Source of the DNA: Roseibium sp.
Lineage (GTDB): Bacteria; Pseudomonadota; Alphaproteobacteria; Rhizobiales; Stappiaceae
Assembly: GCA_017643215.1 (NCBI GenBank)
Contig: JAEPNV010000001.1
Span: 62,001-126,000 of the forward strand
DNA: 64,000 nt
Direction: 5' to 3'
Both the position numbers and the translations under genes were made by a program. The notes beneath the pieces were generated by a model that was not told the DNA's origin, did not search any database, and was given only the letters and a program-made list of their open reading frames with translations. Below are positions 8,688-17,053 of the stretch, in pieces. Numbering within the stretch: position 1 is the stretch's first letter; every line of letters starts with the position of its first letter.

Positions 8688-9155
8688 ATGGATCTAAGTG
8701 GTCTTTTAGAAAAAGATGCTGTGATTGCGGGCCTGAAAGCCAAGAGCAAGAAACAGGTCATCCAGGACCTATCAGCCAAGGCCGCCGCCGCCACTGGATT
8801 GTCGGAGCGGGAGATCTTCGACACGCTTTTGCAGCGGGAACGTCTCGGGTCCACAGGCGTCGGTCATGGGATCGCCATTCCGCACGGCAAACTCACACGC
8901 CTGGACCGTCTTGTCGGCTTTTTTGCCAAGCTCGACCGGCCCATCGACTTCGATTCCCTCGACGATGAACCGGTTGATCTCGTTTTTCTTCTTCTTGCAC
9001 CCGAAGGCGCGGGCGCGGATCATCTCAAGGCGCTGGCCCGGATCGCCCGGCAGTTGCGGGATGCGGAAATTGCGCAAAACTTACGCGATGCGCCTGATGC
9101 TGCAACGCTCTACGCCCATCTGACCCAGCCCATCGCGTCGTCCAACGCCGCTTAA
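8688..9155 (+). CDS. ptsN: Nitrogen-regulatory PTS enzyme IIA (EIIA-Ntr)
   Basis: The 155-aa protein is a single EIIA fructose/mannitol-type domain. The phosphorylated histidine is H66 in the motif GVGHGIAIPHGK. EIIA-Ntr takes phosphate from PtsP-NPr and regulates potassium transport and nitrogen and carbon signalling instead of moving sugar. It closes the rpoN-hpf-ptsN series and is separated from the convergent opgH gene by 43 bases. Confidence 0.96.
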   Translation: MDLSGLLEKDAVIAGLKAKSKKQVIQDLSAKAAAATGLSEREIFDTLLQRERLGSTGVGHGIAIPHGKLTRLDRLVGFFAKLDRPIDFDSLDDEPVDLVFLLLAPEGAGADHLKALARIARQLRDAEIAQNLRDAPDAATLYAHLTQPIASSNAA

Positions 9156-9198
9156 CAAGGCGGGTAGGCAAACTCGTCAACACTTCAGGCGTCGGTAT

Positions 9199-11055
9199 CT
9201 ACGCTTCCACCGCAACCGGCTCGACGCCTGCGTCCAGTGCCGCCGGGACCGGAACGGGGGCCGTGTGGCCGATCGCCGTCATCATCGGCAAAGTCAAAGC
9301 CAGAACGACCGGCGGCGGTGTGTTTTCCTCTGGGATGCGCCAAAACGTCGATCGATAGGCGGCCTGGCCGAGCGACTTCGTGGAAGTGGCAATCGCCAAC
9401 GGAATGGCGAACAAGGTCCCGAGCGCAAGCGGCAAGACCGGCCAGACAAATCCGATCGGCTGTGTCGCAATCCACGAAATCGCAAAAACACCAAACAGCG
9501 TTTGCGGCCACAGTTTGCTTGCGGCAAGGCGCAGCGGTAGTTTTTCAAGGCCGCGGGCCTGCGCGCCCCAGCCGGTGGCCCGGCCGAAAACAAGACCCCC
9601 GATAAAGAGGCTATGAGCAATCGCCATGACCGGTGCCAGCATGGCGGAATAGATGATCTCGCCGGTCGTGCTGAGTACGACACGCGCGCTGCCGCCAAAA
9701 CCCTTGCGGGCCTGTTTTCGGGACGCGATATCGAGCATCGTCGCGATCTTCGGCGCAAAGACCATCGTCAGGACTGTGAAGAAGAGGATCGCGCCGGTGT
9801 CCGCGCGAAACGGCGCATATCCATCGGCTGTCAGACCCAGAAGCGGCGCGCCGACCATGAAACCGAGCCACGCCGGCGAACTCATGAACATCAGCATTGC
9901 TAGGATCAGCTGCACACGGCTGACCGGCTTAAGGCCCGGAAGGAAGAGAAGACGCTTGTATTGCAGGTTGCCCTGACACCATCTGAGATCGCGGCGGATG
10001 AACTCCAGAAGGTGCGGTGGATTCTCCTCGTAGCTGCCGCTTTCAATCGGCAGCACGCGGACGTCGAAACCTGCCCGGCGCATGAGCACGGCTTCCACCT
10101 GATCATGTGACAGGATTGGACCGGACAAAGGGCCTTTTCCCGGAAGCGGCGGCAGCTGGCAATGGTCCATGAACGGCTTGATGCGCAAGATGGCATTGTG
10201 GCCCCAATAGGGCCCGCAATCGCCCTGCCACCAGGCGCTGCCGATCGTGTAGGAACGCATCCCAAGACGCATCCCGAACTGGAAAATGCGTGTGAACGCG
10301 CTTTCCGCCGGCAGACCGACGGCCAGGCTTTGGAGGATGCCAAGTTTCGGATTGGCATCCATTTTCCGGATAAGATCAACGAGGGTTTCCGCGGACATGA
10401 CGCTGTCGGCGTCCAGCACGATGGCATAGTCGTGGTTCGCGCCCCAGCGATCGCAAAAGTCCATGACATTGCCGGCCTTGAAACCGACATTGTCCGTGCG
10501 CCGCCGGTAGGTGACGGGCACCTGCATGCCCCATTTACGGGCAAGCCGTTCCGCCATCCGCTTTTCCAGATGGGCCACGTCGTCACGGGACGTATCGCTC
10601 AAAATGTAAAGCGACATGCCGGTGGCCGTTCCCTCATCGGCCAGATCGGCCAGCATGGTGTTCAAGTTGATCTCGATGCGGTCGACGTCCTCGTCCCGGA
10701 TACAGGACAGCAAAGCGGTTTTCGATGTCAGGGGAGCGGATCTGTTTCCAGGCGCGATTGGGCAGACCGCTTGCACGGGATCTTTGGCAAGGCGCATGAT
10801 CGACAGGCCGATGACCGCGTTCAAAAATCCGATGATTGTCCAGGGCAAGGTGACGATGAAGCACATCAGGATGAAAACATCGAGAGCGCCAAACCCGCCG
10901 GGCGAGAGTGTAGCAGTCATCAGTCCCGCAAGCGCGACAAATGCCAGGACAGCGATGGTTAAAAACAGCAAACGCCGGCCGGTCATGGTGCGCCGGTGGG
11001 GGTATGGGGACGCAGAAGCGGTACCATCACGCATGTCTGGAACTTTCAAATTCAT
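9199..11055 (-). CDS. opgH: Glucans biosynthesis glucosyltransferase H (OpgH)
   Basis: The 618-aa inner-membrane protein has two N-terminal membrane helices, a cytoplasmic GT2 domain and several C-terminal helices. Processive-synthase residues are visible: DADS (metal binding), SHDQVE (catalytic base region) and the RRDLRWCQGN motif equivalent to QxxRW. OpgH polymerises UDP-glucose into the beta-1,2 backbone of osmoregulated periplasmic glucans. It is shorter than the E. coli protein (about 850 aa), as expected for alphaproteobacterial forms that lack the long N-terminal extension. The partner opgG is not in the window. It is transcribed divergently from the dehydrogenase gene 60 bases away. 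Confidence 0.92.
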   Translation of the reverse strand: MNLKVPDMRDGTASASPYPHRRTMTGRRLLFLTIAVLAFVALAGLMTATLSPGGFGALDVFILMCFIVTLPWTIIGFLNAVIGLSIMRLAKDPVQAVCPIAPGNRSAPLTSKTALLSCIRDEDVDRIEINLNTMLADLADEGTATGMSLYILSDTSRDDVAHLEKRMAERLARKWGMQVPVTYRRRTDNVGFKAGNVMDFCDRWGANHDYAIVLDADSVMSAETLVDLIRKMDANPKLGILQSLAVGLPAESAFTRIFQFGMRLGMRSYTIGSAWWQGDCGPYWGHNAILRIKPFMDHCQLPPLPGKGPLSGPILSHDQVEAVLMRRAGFDVRVLPIESGSYEENPPHLLEFIRRDLRWCQGNLQYKRLLFLPGLKPVSRVQLILAMLMFMSSPAWLGFMVGAPLLGLTADGYAPFRADTGAILFFTVLTMVFAPKIATMLDIASRKQARKGFGGSARVVLSTTGEIIYSAMLAPVMAIAHSLFIGGLVFGRATGWGAQARGLEKLPLRLAASKLWPQTLFGVFAISWIATQPIGFVWPVLPLALGTLFAIPLAIATSTKSLGQAAYRSTFWRIPEENTPPPVVLALTLPMMTAIGHTAPVPVPAALDAGVEPVAVEA

Positions 11056-11115
11056 GCCGTTTCACAATAATCGTTTGAGCGTAGGGTCTTACGGTGGGAT
11101 ACGGTCGGCAGTTCA

Positions 11116-12132
11116 ATGCGCGGCACTCTCATGAAGCAAAGTGACAACACCGTGTCTTTTCCGAAATTTGTTGAAGCGCTCTGGTACACCGGCCCGCAAA
11201 CCTGCGAAGTGAGGGCCGAGGAGTTGCCAGATGCCGGTGCCGATGCCGTTTTTGTCCGCACCCTGGCGAGCGCGGTGAGCTGCGGGACGGAACGGTTGGT
11301 CTGCCGGGGAAAAGTGCCCGAAACCGAGTGGGAGCGTATGCGCGCGCCGTTTCAAGACGGTGCCTTCCCCTTCCCCGTCAAATACGGCTACGCCTGCGTC
11401 GGCGAGGTTCTGGATACCGCCGGGCAAACGGACGGACAGCGGGTCTTTTGCCTCCATCCTCATCAGACCGGTTTTCGTGTTTCGATTGACCAATGTGTTT
11501 CAGTCCCAGATACGGTGCCCGATGAACGGGCGGCTTTGGCGGCCAATATGGAGACCGCGCTCAATGCTTTATGGGACGGAAAACCATCACTGGCAGATCA
11601 CATCTGCGTGGTCGGCGGCGGCGTCGTGGGCCTTCTAACCGCTTACCTTTGCGCACGAATTCCAGGGACCGTGGTCTCGGTTGTGGATGTGAACCCCGCC
11701 CGCCGTGCGATCGTTGAAGCGTTCGGGTGCCGGTTCTGCCTGTCCGGCGTGGCTCCCACAGACCAGGACTTGGTGTTTCATGCCAGCGCCTCCGCGGCGG
11801 GACTTGAAACGGCCCTGCGGGCGGCGGGGCGGGAGGCAACGGTTGTCGAGATGAGTTGGTACGGCGCTGATCCGGTCGCGGTTCGGCTCGGCGCGGAATT
11901 TCACAGCCGCCGGCTGGTTCTGCGCTCCAGCCAGGTCGGCACGATTCCACAAGGCCGGAGCCAGCGCTGGACGTTCCGGCGCCGGCTGTCAGCCGCAATG
12001 GCACTCCTGGACGATCCGTTGCTCGACCGGCTGATCACACACCGTATCTCATTTCGTGACTTGCCTTCGGTCTTGCCGCGCCTTTTAACACAGGAAAAGG
12101 ACGTTCTTGCCCCGATCGTCTTGTACCCCTGA
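11116..12132 (+). CDS. Medium-chain dehydrogenase (zinc-type alcohol dehydrogenase family)
   Basis: The 338-aa protein has a GroES-like N-terminal domain with SCGTERLVCRGKVP and a YGYACVGEV segment, then a Rossmann domain starting CVVGGGVVGLL. The layout resembles BchC-type and related MDR enzymes, where an S/C-GTE motif replaces the usual zinc site. The substrate is unknown. A second in-frame ATG at 11131 could be the start. It is first of four tightly linked plus-strand genes (dehydrogenase, PTPS-like, GT4, methyltransferase) and probably tailors the same product. It is divergent from opgH and there is no sign that the two are functionally linked. Confidence 0.8.
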   Translation: MRGTLMKQSDNTVSFPKFVEALWYTGPQTCEVRAEELPDAGADAVFVRTLASAVSCGTERLVCRGKVPETEWERMRAPFQDGAFPFPVKYGYACVGEVLDTAGQTDGQRVFCLHPHQTGFRVSIDQCVSVPDTVPDERAALAANMETALNALWDGKPSLADHICVVGGGVVGLLTAYLCARIPGTVVSVVDVNPARRAIVEAFGCRFCLSGVAPTDQDLVFHASASAAGLETALRAAGREATVVEMSWYGADPVAVRLGAEFHSRRLVLRSSQVGTIPQGRSQRWTFRRRLSAAMALLDDPLLDRLITHRISFRDLPSVLPRLLTQEKDVLAPIVLYP

Positions 12133-12164
12133 GCCGTAATTCTCGATCACAGGACAAGTTGCCG

Positions 12165-12578
12165 ATGTTTGCCGTTGAAGTGCGTGACCACGTGATGATT
12201 GCCCATTCCTTCAAGGGAGAGGTGTTTGGCCCGGCACAGGGGCTGCACGGCGCGACCTTTGTGGTCGATGCGGCATTTATGTCGGAAGAACTGGACGGCA
12301 ACGGTATCGTCATCGACATCGGCCGCGCCCATGTGGCCTTGAAAGAGGTGCTTGAGCCGCTGAATTACAAGAACCTGGACACGGTGCCGGAGTTTTCGGG
12401 CGTCAACACGACCACCGAATTCTTGACCAAACATGTACATGATCATCTCGCCCGTGCAGCGCGCGAGGACCGGCTCGGGCGCAAGGGCGCGGAGCTGTCC
12501 GCGATCCGGGTCACCATTTCAGAATCGCATGTCGCCCGCGCCTGGTACGAGGCGCCCATCCATGCATCAAATGCCTAG
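12165..12578 (+). CDS. PTPS/QueD-fold protein with degenerate active site
   Basis: The 137-aa protein aligns over its length with 6-pyruvoyl-/6-carboxy-tetrahydropterin synthases: EVRDHVMIAHSF matches the first zinc-histidine segment, GLHGATF the HGH zinc segment, LEPLNYKNLD the LDHxxLN segment, NTTTEFLT the NPTxE segment, and ISE at 118-120 the pterin-anchoring Glu. However, only two of three zinc ligands remain (H14, H28; the third position is A30), the catalytic Cys position is A24 and the Asp-His pair is N67-Y68. It therefore may bind a pterin without performing the standard reaction, or do another reaction. ATG 12165 is used; a TTG two codons upstream is possible. It overlaps the next gene by 17 bases. 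Confidence 0.82.
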   Translation: MFAVEVRDHVMIAHSFKGEVFGPAQGLHGATFVVDAAFMSEELDGNGIVIDIGRAHVALKEVLEPLNYKNLDTVPEFSGVNTTTEFLTKHVHDHLARAAREDRLGRKGAELSAIRVTISESHVARAWYEAPIHASNA

Positions 12579-13650
12579 TTTGGTATTCGCCTATCCCGGC
12601 GATCTCGACACGCCGACCGGTGGATATGTTTATGACCGCCGGATCATCGGGGAGCTGCGGGCCGCCGGATGGACAATCGATCTTTGCCCGCTCGGAGATG
12701 GATTTCCGTTTCCGTCCGCCAGGACGTTGATGGAGGCGGAAGCGCGCTTGTCGGCCCTGCCTGAAGGCAGCGATGTGGTGATTGACGGACTGGCGTACGG
12801 GGTCATGGGTTCCGCTGCGCGCCGCCTTCGGACCCGCTTGAACATCACGGCGTTGGTGCATCATCCGCTGTGTTACGAGACCGGTCTGGACCCGGCTGTT
12901 GCCCGCCACTTACAACAAAGCGAACAACGCGCGCTCGCCGCGGCGCGGACGATTATCGTGACAAGTCCCGCCACGGCGCGCCAATTGAAGGACGGCTTCG
13001 ACCTGACCGGCCGGGAGATTCACATCATCTGCCCAGGCACCGACCGGCCCACAGATCTTGATGCTCCAAAGCTGGAGGAAGCTGGTGAATTGGTGCGGTT
13101 GCTTACGGTCGGTACGATCACGCCGCGCAAAGGCTATGATCTGCTTGTTGAGGCGCTGGCGGCCCTGACCGGCCAAGCCTGGACGCTGGATGTTGTCGGC
13201 GACACAACGCGCGATCCGGATTGTTTTGCCGATCTTGAAACTCGTATCAAACAGGCTGGACTGTCGGCGCGGATCCGGTTTCACGGCGCGCTACCGGAAA
13301 CGGAGATCGCCGCGTTTTACCGCCGGTCGGATGTCTTCGTGCTGGCAAGCCGCTACGAAGGGTATGGCATGGCCTATATGGAAGCGATCGCTTACGGGCT
13401 GCCGGTGATCGGTAGCGGCGACGGCGCGGTGGCTGACACGTTGCCAAAGGAGGCGGCGATCTATTGCGGCACGGAGGACATCGAAGCGCTTCACGCGGCG
13501 CTGCGGCGGCTCCTGACCGAACCGGCTGCGCGAAATCAATTGGCCCGCGGTGCACGGGACGCGGTCGAACGGCTTCCGACCTGGCGGGGCGCGGCAGACG
13601 CATTTGCCGCGGCCGTGTTACACCCGGCTTCGGCCGAGCCCGGCGCGTAA
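12562..13650 (+). CDS. GT4-family glycosyltransferase
   Basis: This protein of about 362 aa has a GT-B fold of the GT4 family: AYPGDLDTPTGGYVYDR near the N terminus, VGTITPRKGYDLLVEAL at the start of the second domain, and SRYEGYGMAYMEAIAYGLPVIG as the donor-binding EX7E motif. It should transfer a sugar from a nucleotide sugar to an acceptor. Two ATGs (12562 and 12571) are possible starts; both overlap the PTPS-like gene, implying translational coupling. The neighbours suggest a small-molecule acceptor, perhaps a pterin, rather than the exopolysaccharide genes further downstream; that is an inference. Confidence 0.88.
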   Translation: MHQMPSLVFAYPGDLDTPTGGYVYDRRIIGELRAAGWTIDLCPLGDGFPFPSARTLMEAEARLSALPEGSDVVIDGLAYGVMGSAARRLRTRLNITALVHHPLCYETGLDPAVARHLQQSEQRALAAARTIIVTSPATARQLKDGFDLTGREIHIICPGTDRPTDLDAPKLEEAGELVRLLTVGTITPRKGYDLLVEALAALTGQAWTLDVVGDTTRDPDCFADLETRIKQAGLSARIRFHGALPETEIAAFYRRSDVFVLASRYEGYGMAYMEAIAYGLPVIGSGDGAVADTLPKEAAIYCGTEDIEALHAALRRLLTEPAARNQLARGARDAVERLPTWRGAADAFAAAVLHPASAEPGA

Positions 13651-13659
13651 GGACCACAG

Positions 13660-14481
13660 ATGTCGACGTTTTTGTTGGAGTGGTTGACCCTTCGCCAGCC
13701 CCACGACCTTGCCGCCCGGAACCGCGACGTCGAGGCGGCGTTCCTGGCCGCGCTTCCCACAGGACCGGTCCGGATCCTGGATCTGGGCAGCGGCGCGGGC
13801 GCCACGTTGGCAGCGTTGGCCGGCATATTGACCGATGCTGGACATGACCGGCAACAATGGAGCCTGGCAGATCATGATCGAGGGCTTCTCCGAACGGCCG
13901 CGAGCCGGTTCGGGCATGCGCCCGGCGTTCACATATCGGCAATCGAGGTCGATCTCGCAGCGGATCTGGAAACCCTTCCCTTTGGTGCCGTGGACGCGGT
14001 GACGACCTCTGCGTTTTTGGATTTGGTGGATCATGGATTTGTCGACCGGCTCACCACACTCCTGCGCGCCCATCGCCTGCCGTTTTTGGCAAGTCTGACT
14101 TATGACGGCCGGATGGACTGCGATCCGCCCGACCCGACCGACCGGGCGATCCGGCAAGTGGTGAACCGGCATCAGCGAACGGACAAGGGCTTTGGACTGG
14201 CGCTTGGGCCCGAGGCGGCTGACGTGACCCAGGATTTGCTCGAGCGGGCCGGCTTCAAGGTCATCACCGGTCGGTCCGATTGGCGCCTATCGCCGCAATC
14301 CCGCGAGATCCAGGCCGAACTAGTTCGCGGATGGGCCGCGGCAGCCAAGGATATTGGCCTGAGCGCCGATGACGTGAACACCTGGGCGGATTTCCGGCAG
14401 GCCGCAATCGAACGGTCGGCATCGGCCATGACCGTCGGCCATGTGGATTTGGCGGCGTTGCCCATTCGATCGGCTACATGA
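13660..14481 (+). CDS. Class I SAM-dependent methyltransferase
   Basis: The 273-aa protein has the SAM-binding motif I VRILDLGSGAGATLAAL at about residues 29-45 and an acidic residue in LADHDR at the end of strand 2. The acceptor cannot be deduced. It starts nine bases after the glycosyltransferase stop and ends the four-gene cassette. A 214-base AT-rich gap separates it from the carrier-protein operon, so it is probably the last gene of the upstream transcript. Confidence 0.85.
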   Translation: MSTFLLEWLTLRQPHDLAARNRDVEAAFLAALPTGPVRILDLGSGAGATLAALAGILTDAGHDRQQWSLADHDRGLLRTAASRFGHAPGVHISAIEVDLAADLETLPFGAVDAVTTSAFLDLVDHGFVDRLTTLLRAHRLPFLASLTYDGRMDCDPPDPTDRAIRQVVNRHQRTDKGFGLALGPEAADVTQDLLERAGFKVITGRSDWRLSPQSREIQAELVRGWAAAAKDIGLSADDVNTWADFRQAAIERSASAMTVGHVDLAALPIRSAT

Positions 14482-14695
14482 GGCCTGATAGGGGTTGGTT
14501 TACAAGTTATGAATTATTCTTTCAGAATGGATGTATTTGATTAGTGGATTCCTCACCAATCGTCCTATCGGATCATTTTAACTAAGATTTTACGGAATCG
14601 ATTAAGCCAATTTTATTTCTATTATTCTATGTGTTGCGCCTGAGAGGCGGACAGTCCGGGTTCAAATAAATCGGACTAAAAAAAGGATAGTGACA
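14482..14695 (+). promoter_or_regulatory. AT-rich leader/promoter region of the carrier-protein operon
   Basis: This 214-base stretch is much richer in A and T than its surroundings, especially 14505-14635 (for example TTTTAACTAAGATTTTACGG and TTTATTTCTATTATTC). No coding sequence is present. It most likely contains the promoter of the operon starting at 14696. AAAAGGA at 14681-14687 is a good ribosome binding site for that gene. Confidence 0.5.
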
Positions 14696-14947
14696 ATGAT
14701 TGCGACCATTCGCGCTTTGCTGACCCAGCACGGCGGTCTTCCCGTTTCCGTGGACACGCTGGCGGATGATGGGGACCTTTATGACGCCGGCCTGTCGTCC
14801 TTCGCATCCGTTCAATTGATGCTCGCGCTGGAAGAGGCGTTCGACGTCGAGTTTCCAGAACATCTTTTGAACCGGAAATCCTTTTCTTCTATCGCCGCGA
14901 TTTCGGCGGCGCTCTCCGAAATCACCGACGACCGACAGGTGGCCTGA
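14696..14947 (+). CDS. Acyl/aminoacyl carrier protein
   Basis: The 83-aa acidic protein has the carrier-protein four-helix pattern and the attachment motif DAGLSSFASVQLM, in which Ser35 is the expected phosphopantetheine site (GLSS in place of GxDS). It is not the housekeeping AcpP, which has DSLD. In Bradyrhizobium and Agrobacterium, a small carrier of this kind is encoded beside a truncated SerRS-like ligase that loads it with glycine or alanine. Here the ligase gene lies two genes downstream. ATG 14696 follows AAAAGGA by eight bases; GTG 14690 is an alternative start. Confidence 0.88.
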   Translation: MIATIRALLTQHGGLPVSVDTLADDGDLYDAGLSSFASVQLMLALEEAFDVEFPEHLLNRKSFSSIAAISAALSEITDDRQVA

Positions 14948-14949
14948 TC

Positions 14950-16131
14950 ATGACCGTCGCCGGCCGGATCGAGGCACTGACCCTTGCCGAGCGCGCGCGG
15001 CGCGCTGCAAAGGTCGCGGGTGAATTTGCCGATGCTGTTGACGTGGACGGCCGGTTTCCGAGTGAGGGCATGGCGGCCGTCAAAGCCGAGCGGCTGATGG
15101 GCATCATGGTGCGACCGGACCTCGGCGGTGAGGGCGCATCGATGACCGAGGTCGCCGATGTCTGCGCGATCTTTGGCCAGGCGTGCGCCGCGACGGCCAT
15201 GACCTATGCGATGCATCAAATCCAGATCGCCAGTCTGGCCGACCATGCGGTCGGAAGCGCCTGGCATGAGGCCTTCCTGCGCCGGCTGTGCGACCAGCAG
15301 CTTCTGATCGCCTCGGCGACCAGCGAAGCGGGGATCGGCGGCAATTTGCGCAACTCCATCTGCGCGATCGAAACGGTAGACGGGACCGTAATCCTCGAAA
15401 AAGACGCGACCGTCATTTCCTATGGCGCGCATGCCGACGCGATCATGGTCACGTCCCGGCGCAACCAGGACGCGGCCCATTCCGACCAGGTGGCAACGGT
15501 CTTCCTGAACGACCAGTACACGCTCGAGCAAACCAGCGTGTGGGACACGTTGGGCATGCGCGGGACCTGCTCGGACGGATATCTGTTCCGGGGGAAAGCA
15601 CCGGCGGAACAGATCCTGCCGAAACCGTTCGCGGAAATCGCCGCGCAGTCCATGCTCGCGGTCTCGCACCTGTTGTGGGGGGCGTTGTGGTATGGCATCG
15701 CGGCGGACGCCGTTACCCGGGCGCAGGCGTTTGTGAAGGCAGCCGCCAAAAGGAACCCGGGTCAAACACCGCCCGGCGCGCTGCGGCTGGCGGAGGCGTC
15801 CAATCTGCTGCAGCTCGTCAAGGCCAATGTCGTTGCCGGCCTGAAACAGTTCGAGACCTGCAAGGGCGATCCCGATGCGCTGAATGCCATGAGCTTTTCG
15901 GTCGCGATGAACAACATCAAGATCGGCACGTCGCAGACGATCCTGACGATCATCAATCACTGCATGCTGATCTGCGGGATTGCCGGCTACAAGAACGGCA
16001 CACCGTTCAGCCTCGGCCGGCATTTGAGGGATGCGCATTCCGCGCAGCTAATGATTTCAAACGACCGCATTCTCGGCAACACGTCGACCATGCTTCTGGT
16101 CAACAAACAAGACACTAGTCTTCTGGGGTAA
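14950..16131 (+). CDS. Acyl-CoA dehydrogenase-family flavoprotein
   Basis: The 393-aa protein has the acyl-CoA dehydrogenase fold: an N-terminal helical domain, a beta domain with ATSEAGIGGNLRNSI and WDTLGMRGTCSDGYLF, and a C-terminal helical domain. It starts two bases after the carrier-protein stop, so it may act on carrier-bound rather than CoA-bound substrates, by analogy with dehydrogenases that oxidise aminoacyl-carrier thioesters in natural-product pathways. Whether it desaturates, hydroxylates or has lost activity cannot be told from sequence. The catalytic base was not located with confidence. It is followed four bases later by the ligase gene. Confidence 0.87.
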   Translation: MTVAGRIEALTLAERARRAAKVAGEFADAVDVDGRFPSEGMAAVKAERLMGIMVRPDLGGEGASMTEVADVCAIFGQACAATAMTYAMHQIQIASLADHAVGSAWHEAFLRRLCDQQLLIASATSEAGIGGNLRNSICAIETVDGTVILEKDATVISYGAHADAIMVTSRRNQDAAHSDQVATVFLNDQYTLEQTSVWDTLGMRGTCSDGYLFRGKAPAEQILPKPFAEIAAQSMLAVSHLLWGALWYGIAADAVTRAQAFVKAAAKRNPGQTPPGALRLAEASNLLQLVKANVVAGLKQFETCKGDPDALNAMSFSVAMNNIKIGTSQTILTIINHCMLICGIAGYKNGTPFSLGRHLRDAHSAQLMISNDRILGNTSTMLLVNKQDTSLLG

Positions 16132-16135
16132 AGCC

Positions 16136-17044
16136 ATGGACGCACAGGTTTCGTTTCTCGACCAGCTCTTCAACCAGCGCATTCTGCACGACAGCGGCGT
16201 GGACGGTCTGTACGCCCGAAGCGCTGTGTTCGAAGAAGTGATTTCGCAGTTCGAGGAATTTGCTTTGGCTTTCGGCCGGCATGAGATCTCCGAGGCCATG
16301 GTGTTTCCGCCCGGTATGCCGATGGCCGATTTTGAGACCAGCGGGTACATGAAGAGTTTCCCGCAACTCGCCGGCACCGTTCATGCGTTTTGCGGGTCCG
16401 ATCACGACCATGCAGGTTTGTTGCAATGCCTGGCGGCCGGTGATGACTGGACGGACCAGCAGAAGGCGACCGAAGTCGCGCTGACGCCGGCCGCCTGCTA
16501 CCCGCTCTATCCGATCCTCGCCAAACGCGGGCCGATGCCGGAGACCGGGGCTTACGTGGCCTTGCAGTCCTATTGCTTCCGCCACGAGCCGTCGAAGGAT
16601 CCGGCGCGCATGCAGATGTTCCGCCAGCGCGAATATGTGCGCGTTGGGACGGCCGAGCAGACCATGGCGTTCCGGGAAACCTGGAAACAGCGCGGTCAGG
16701 AGATGATGCGGATCCTGGAACTGCCGCATGAAGTCGATGCCGCCAACGATCCGTTCTTCGGTCGGGCGGGGCGCATGATGGGCGCGAGCCAGCGCGAACA
16801 GGAGCTGAAATTCGAGCTTCTCGTGCCGGTGAATTCCACCGCCAGTCCCACGGCTTGCATGAGCTTCAACTATCATATGGACAATTTCGGCAAGGCCTGG
16901 AACATCCGCCTGGCCGACGGGTCTCCGGCGCACACCGCCTGTGTCGGGTTTGGTCTGGAGCGCCTTGCACTGGCCCTCTTCCGCCATCACGGCTTTGAGG
17001 TGGATGCCTGGCCTTCCGGGGTGCGCAAGGCTTTGTGGGGGTAA
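16136..17044 (+). CDS. Amino acid:[carrier protein] ligase (SerRS-like, no tRNA-binding domain)
   Basis: The 302-aa protein is a class II synthetase catalytic core. Motif 2 is visible as FRHE (148-151) to MFRQREYVRVGT (about 161-172) and motif 3 as GFGLERLALAL (271-281). The N-terminal tRNA-binding arm of seryl-tRNA synthetases is missing. C121, E166 and C269 fit the Cys/Glu/Cys zinc site of the atypical SerRS and of the Bradyrhizobium ligases (Cys131, Glu176, Cys279 as I remember them, a constant offset of 10). Those enzymes activate glycine or alanine and load the phosphopantetheine arm of a carrier protein. The carrier gene is two genes upstream. The amino acid used here is not predicted. 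Confidence 0.92.
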   Translation: MDAQVSFLDQLFNQRILHDSGVDGLYARSAVFEEVISQFEEFALAFGRHEISEAMVFPPGMPMADFETSGYMKSFPQLAGTVHAFCGSDHDHAGLLQCLAAGDDWTDQQKATEVALTPAACYPLYPILAKRGPMPETGAYVALQSYCFRHEPSKDPARMQMFRQREYVRVGTAEQTMAFRETWKQRGQEMMRILELPHEVDAANDPFFGRAGRMMGASQREQELKFELLVPVNSTASPTACMSFNYHMDNFGKAWNIRLADGSPAHTACVGFGLERLALALFRHHGFEVDAWPSGVRKALWG

Positions 17045-17053
17045 CACCGCGCC

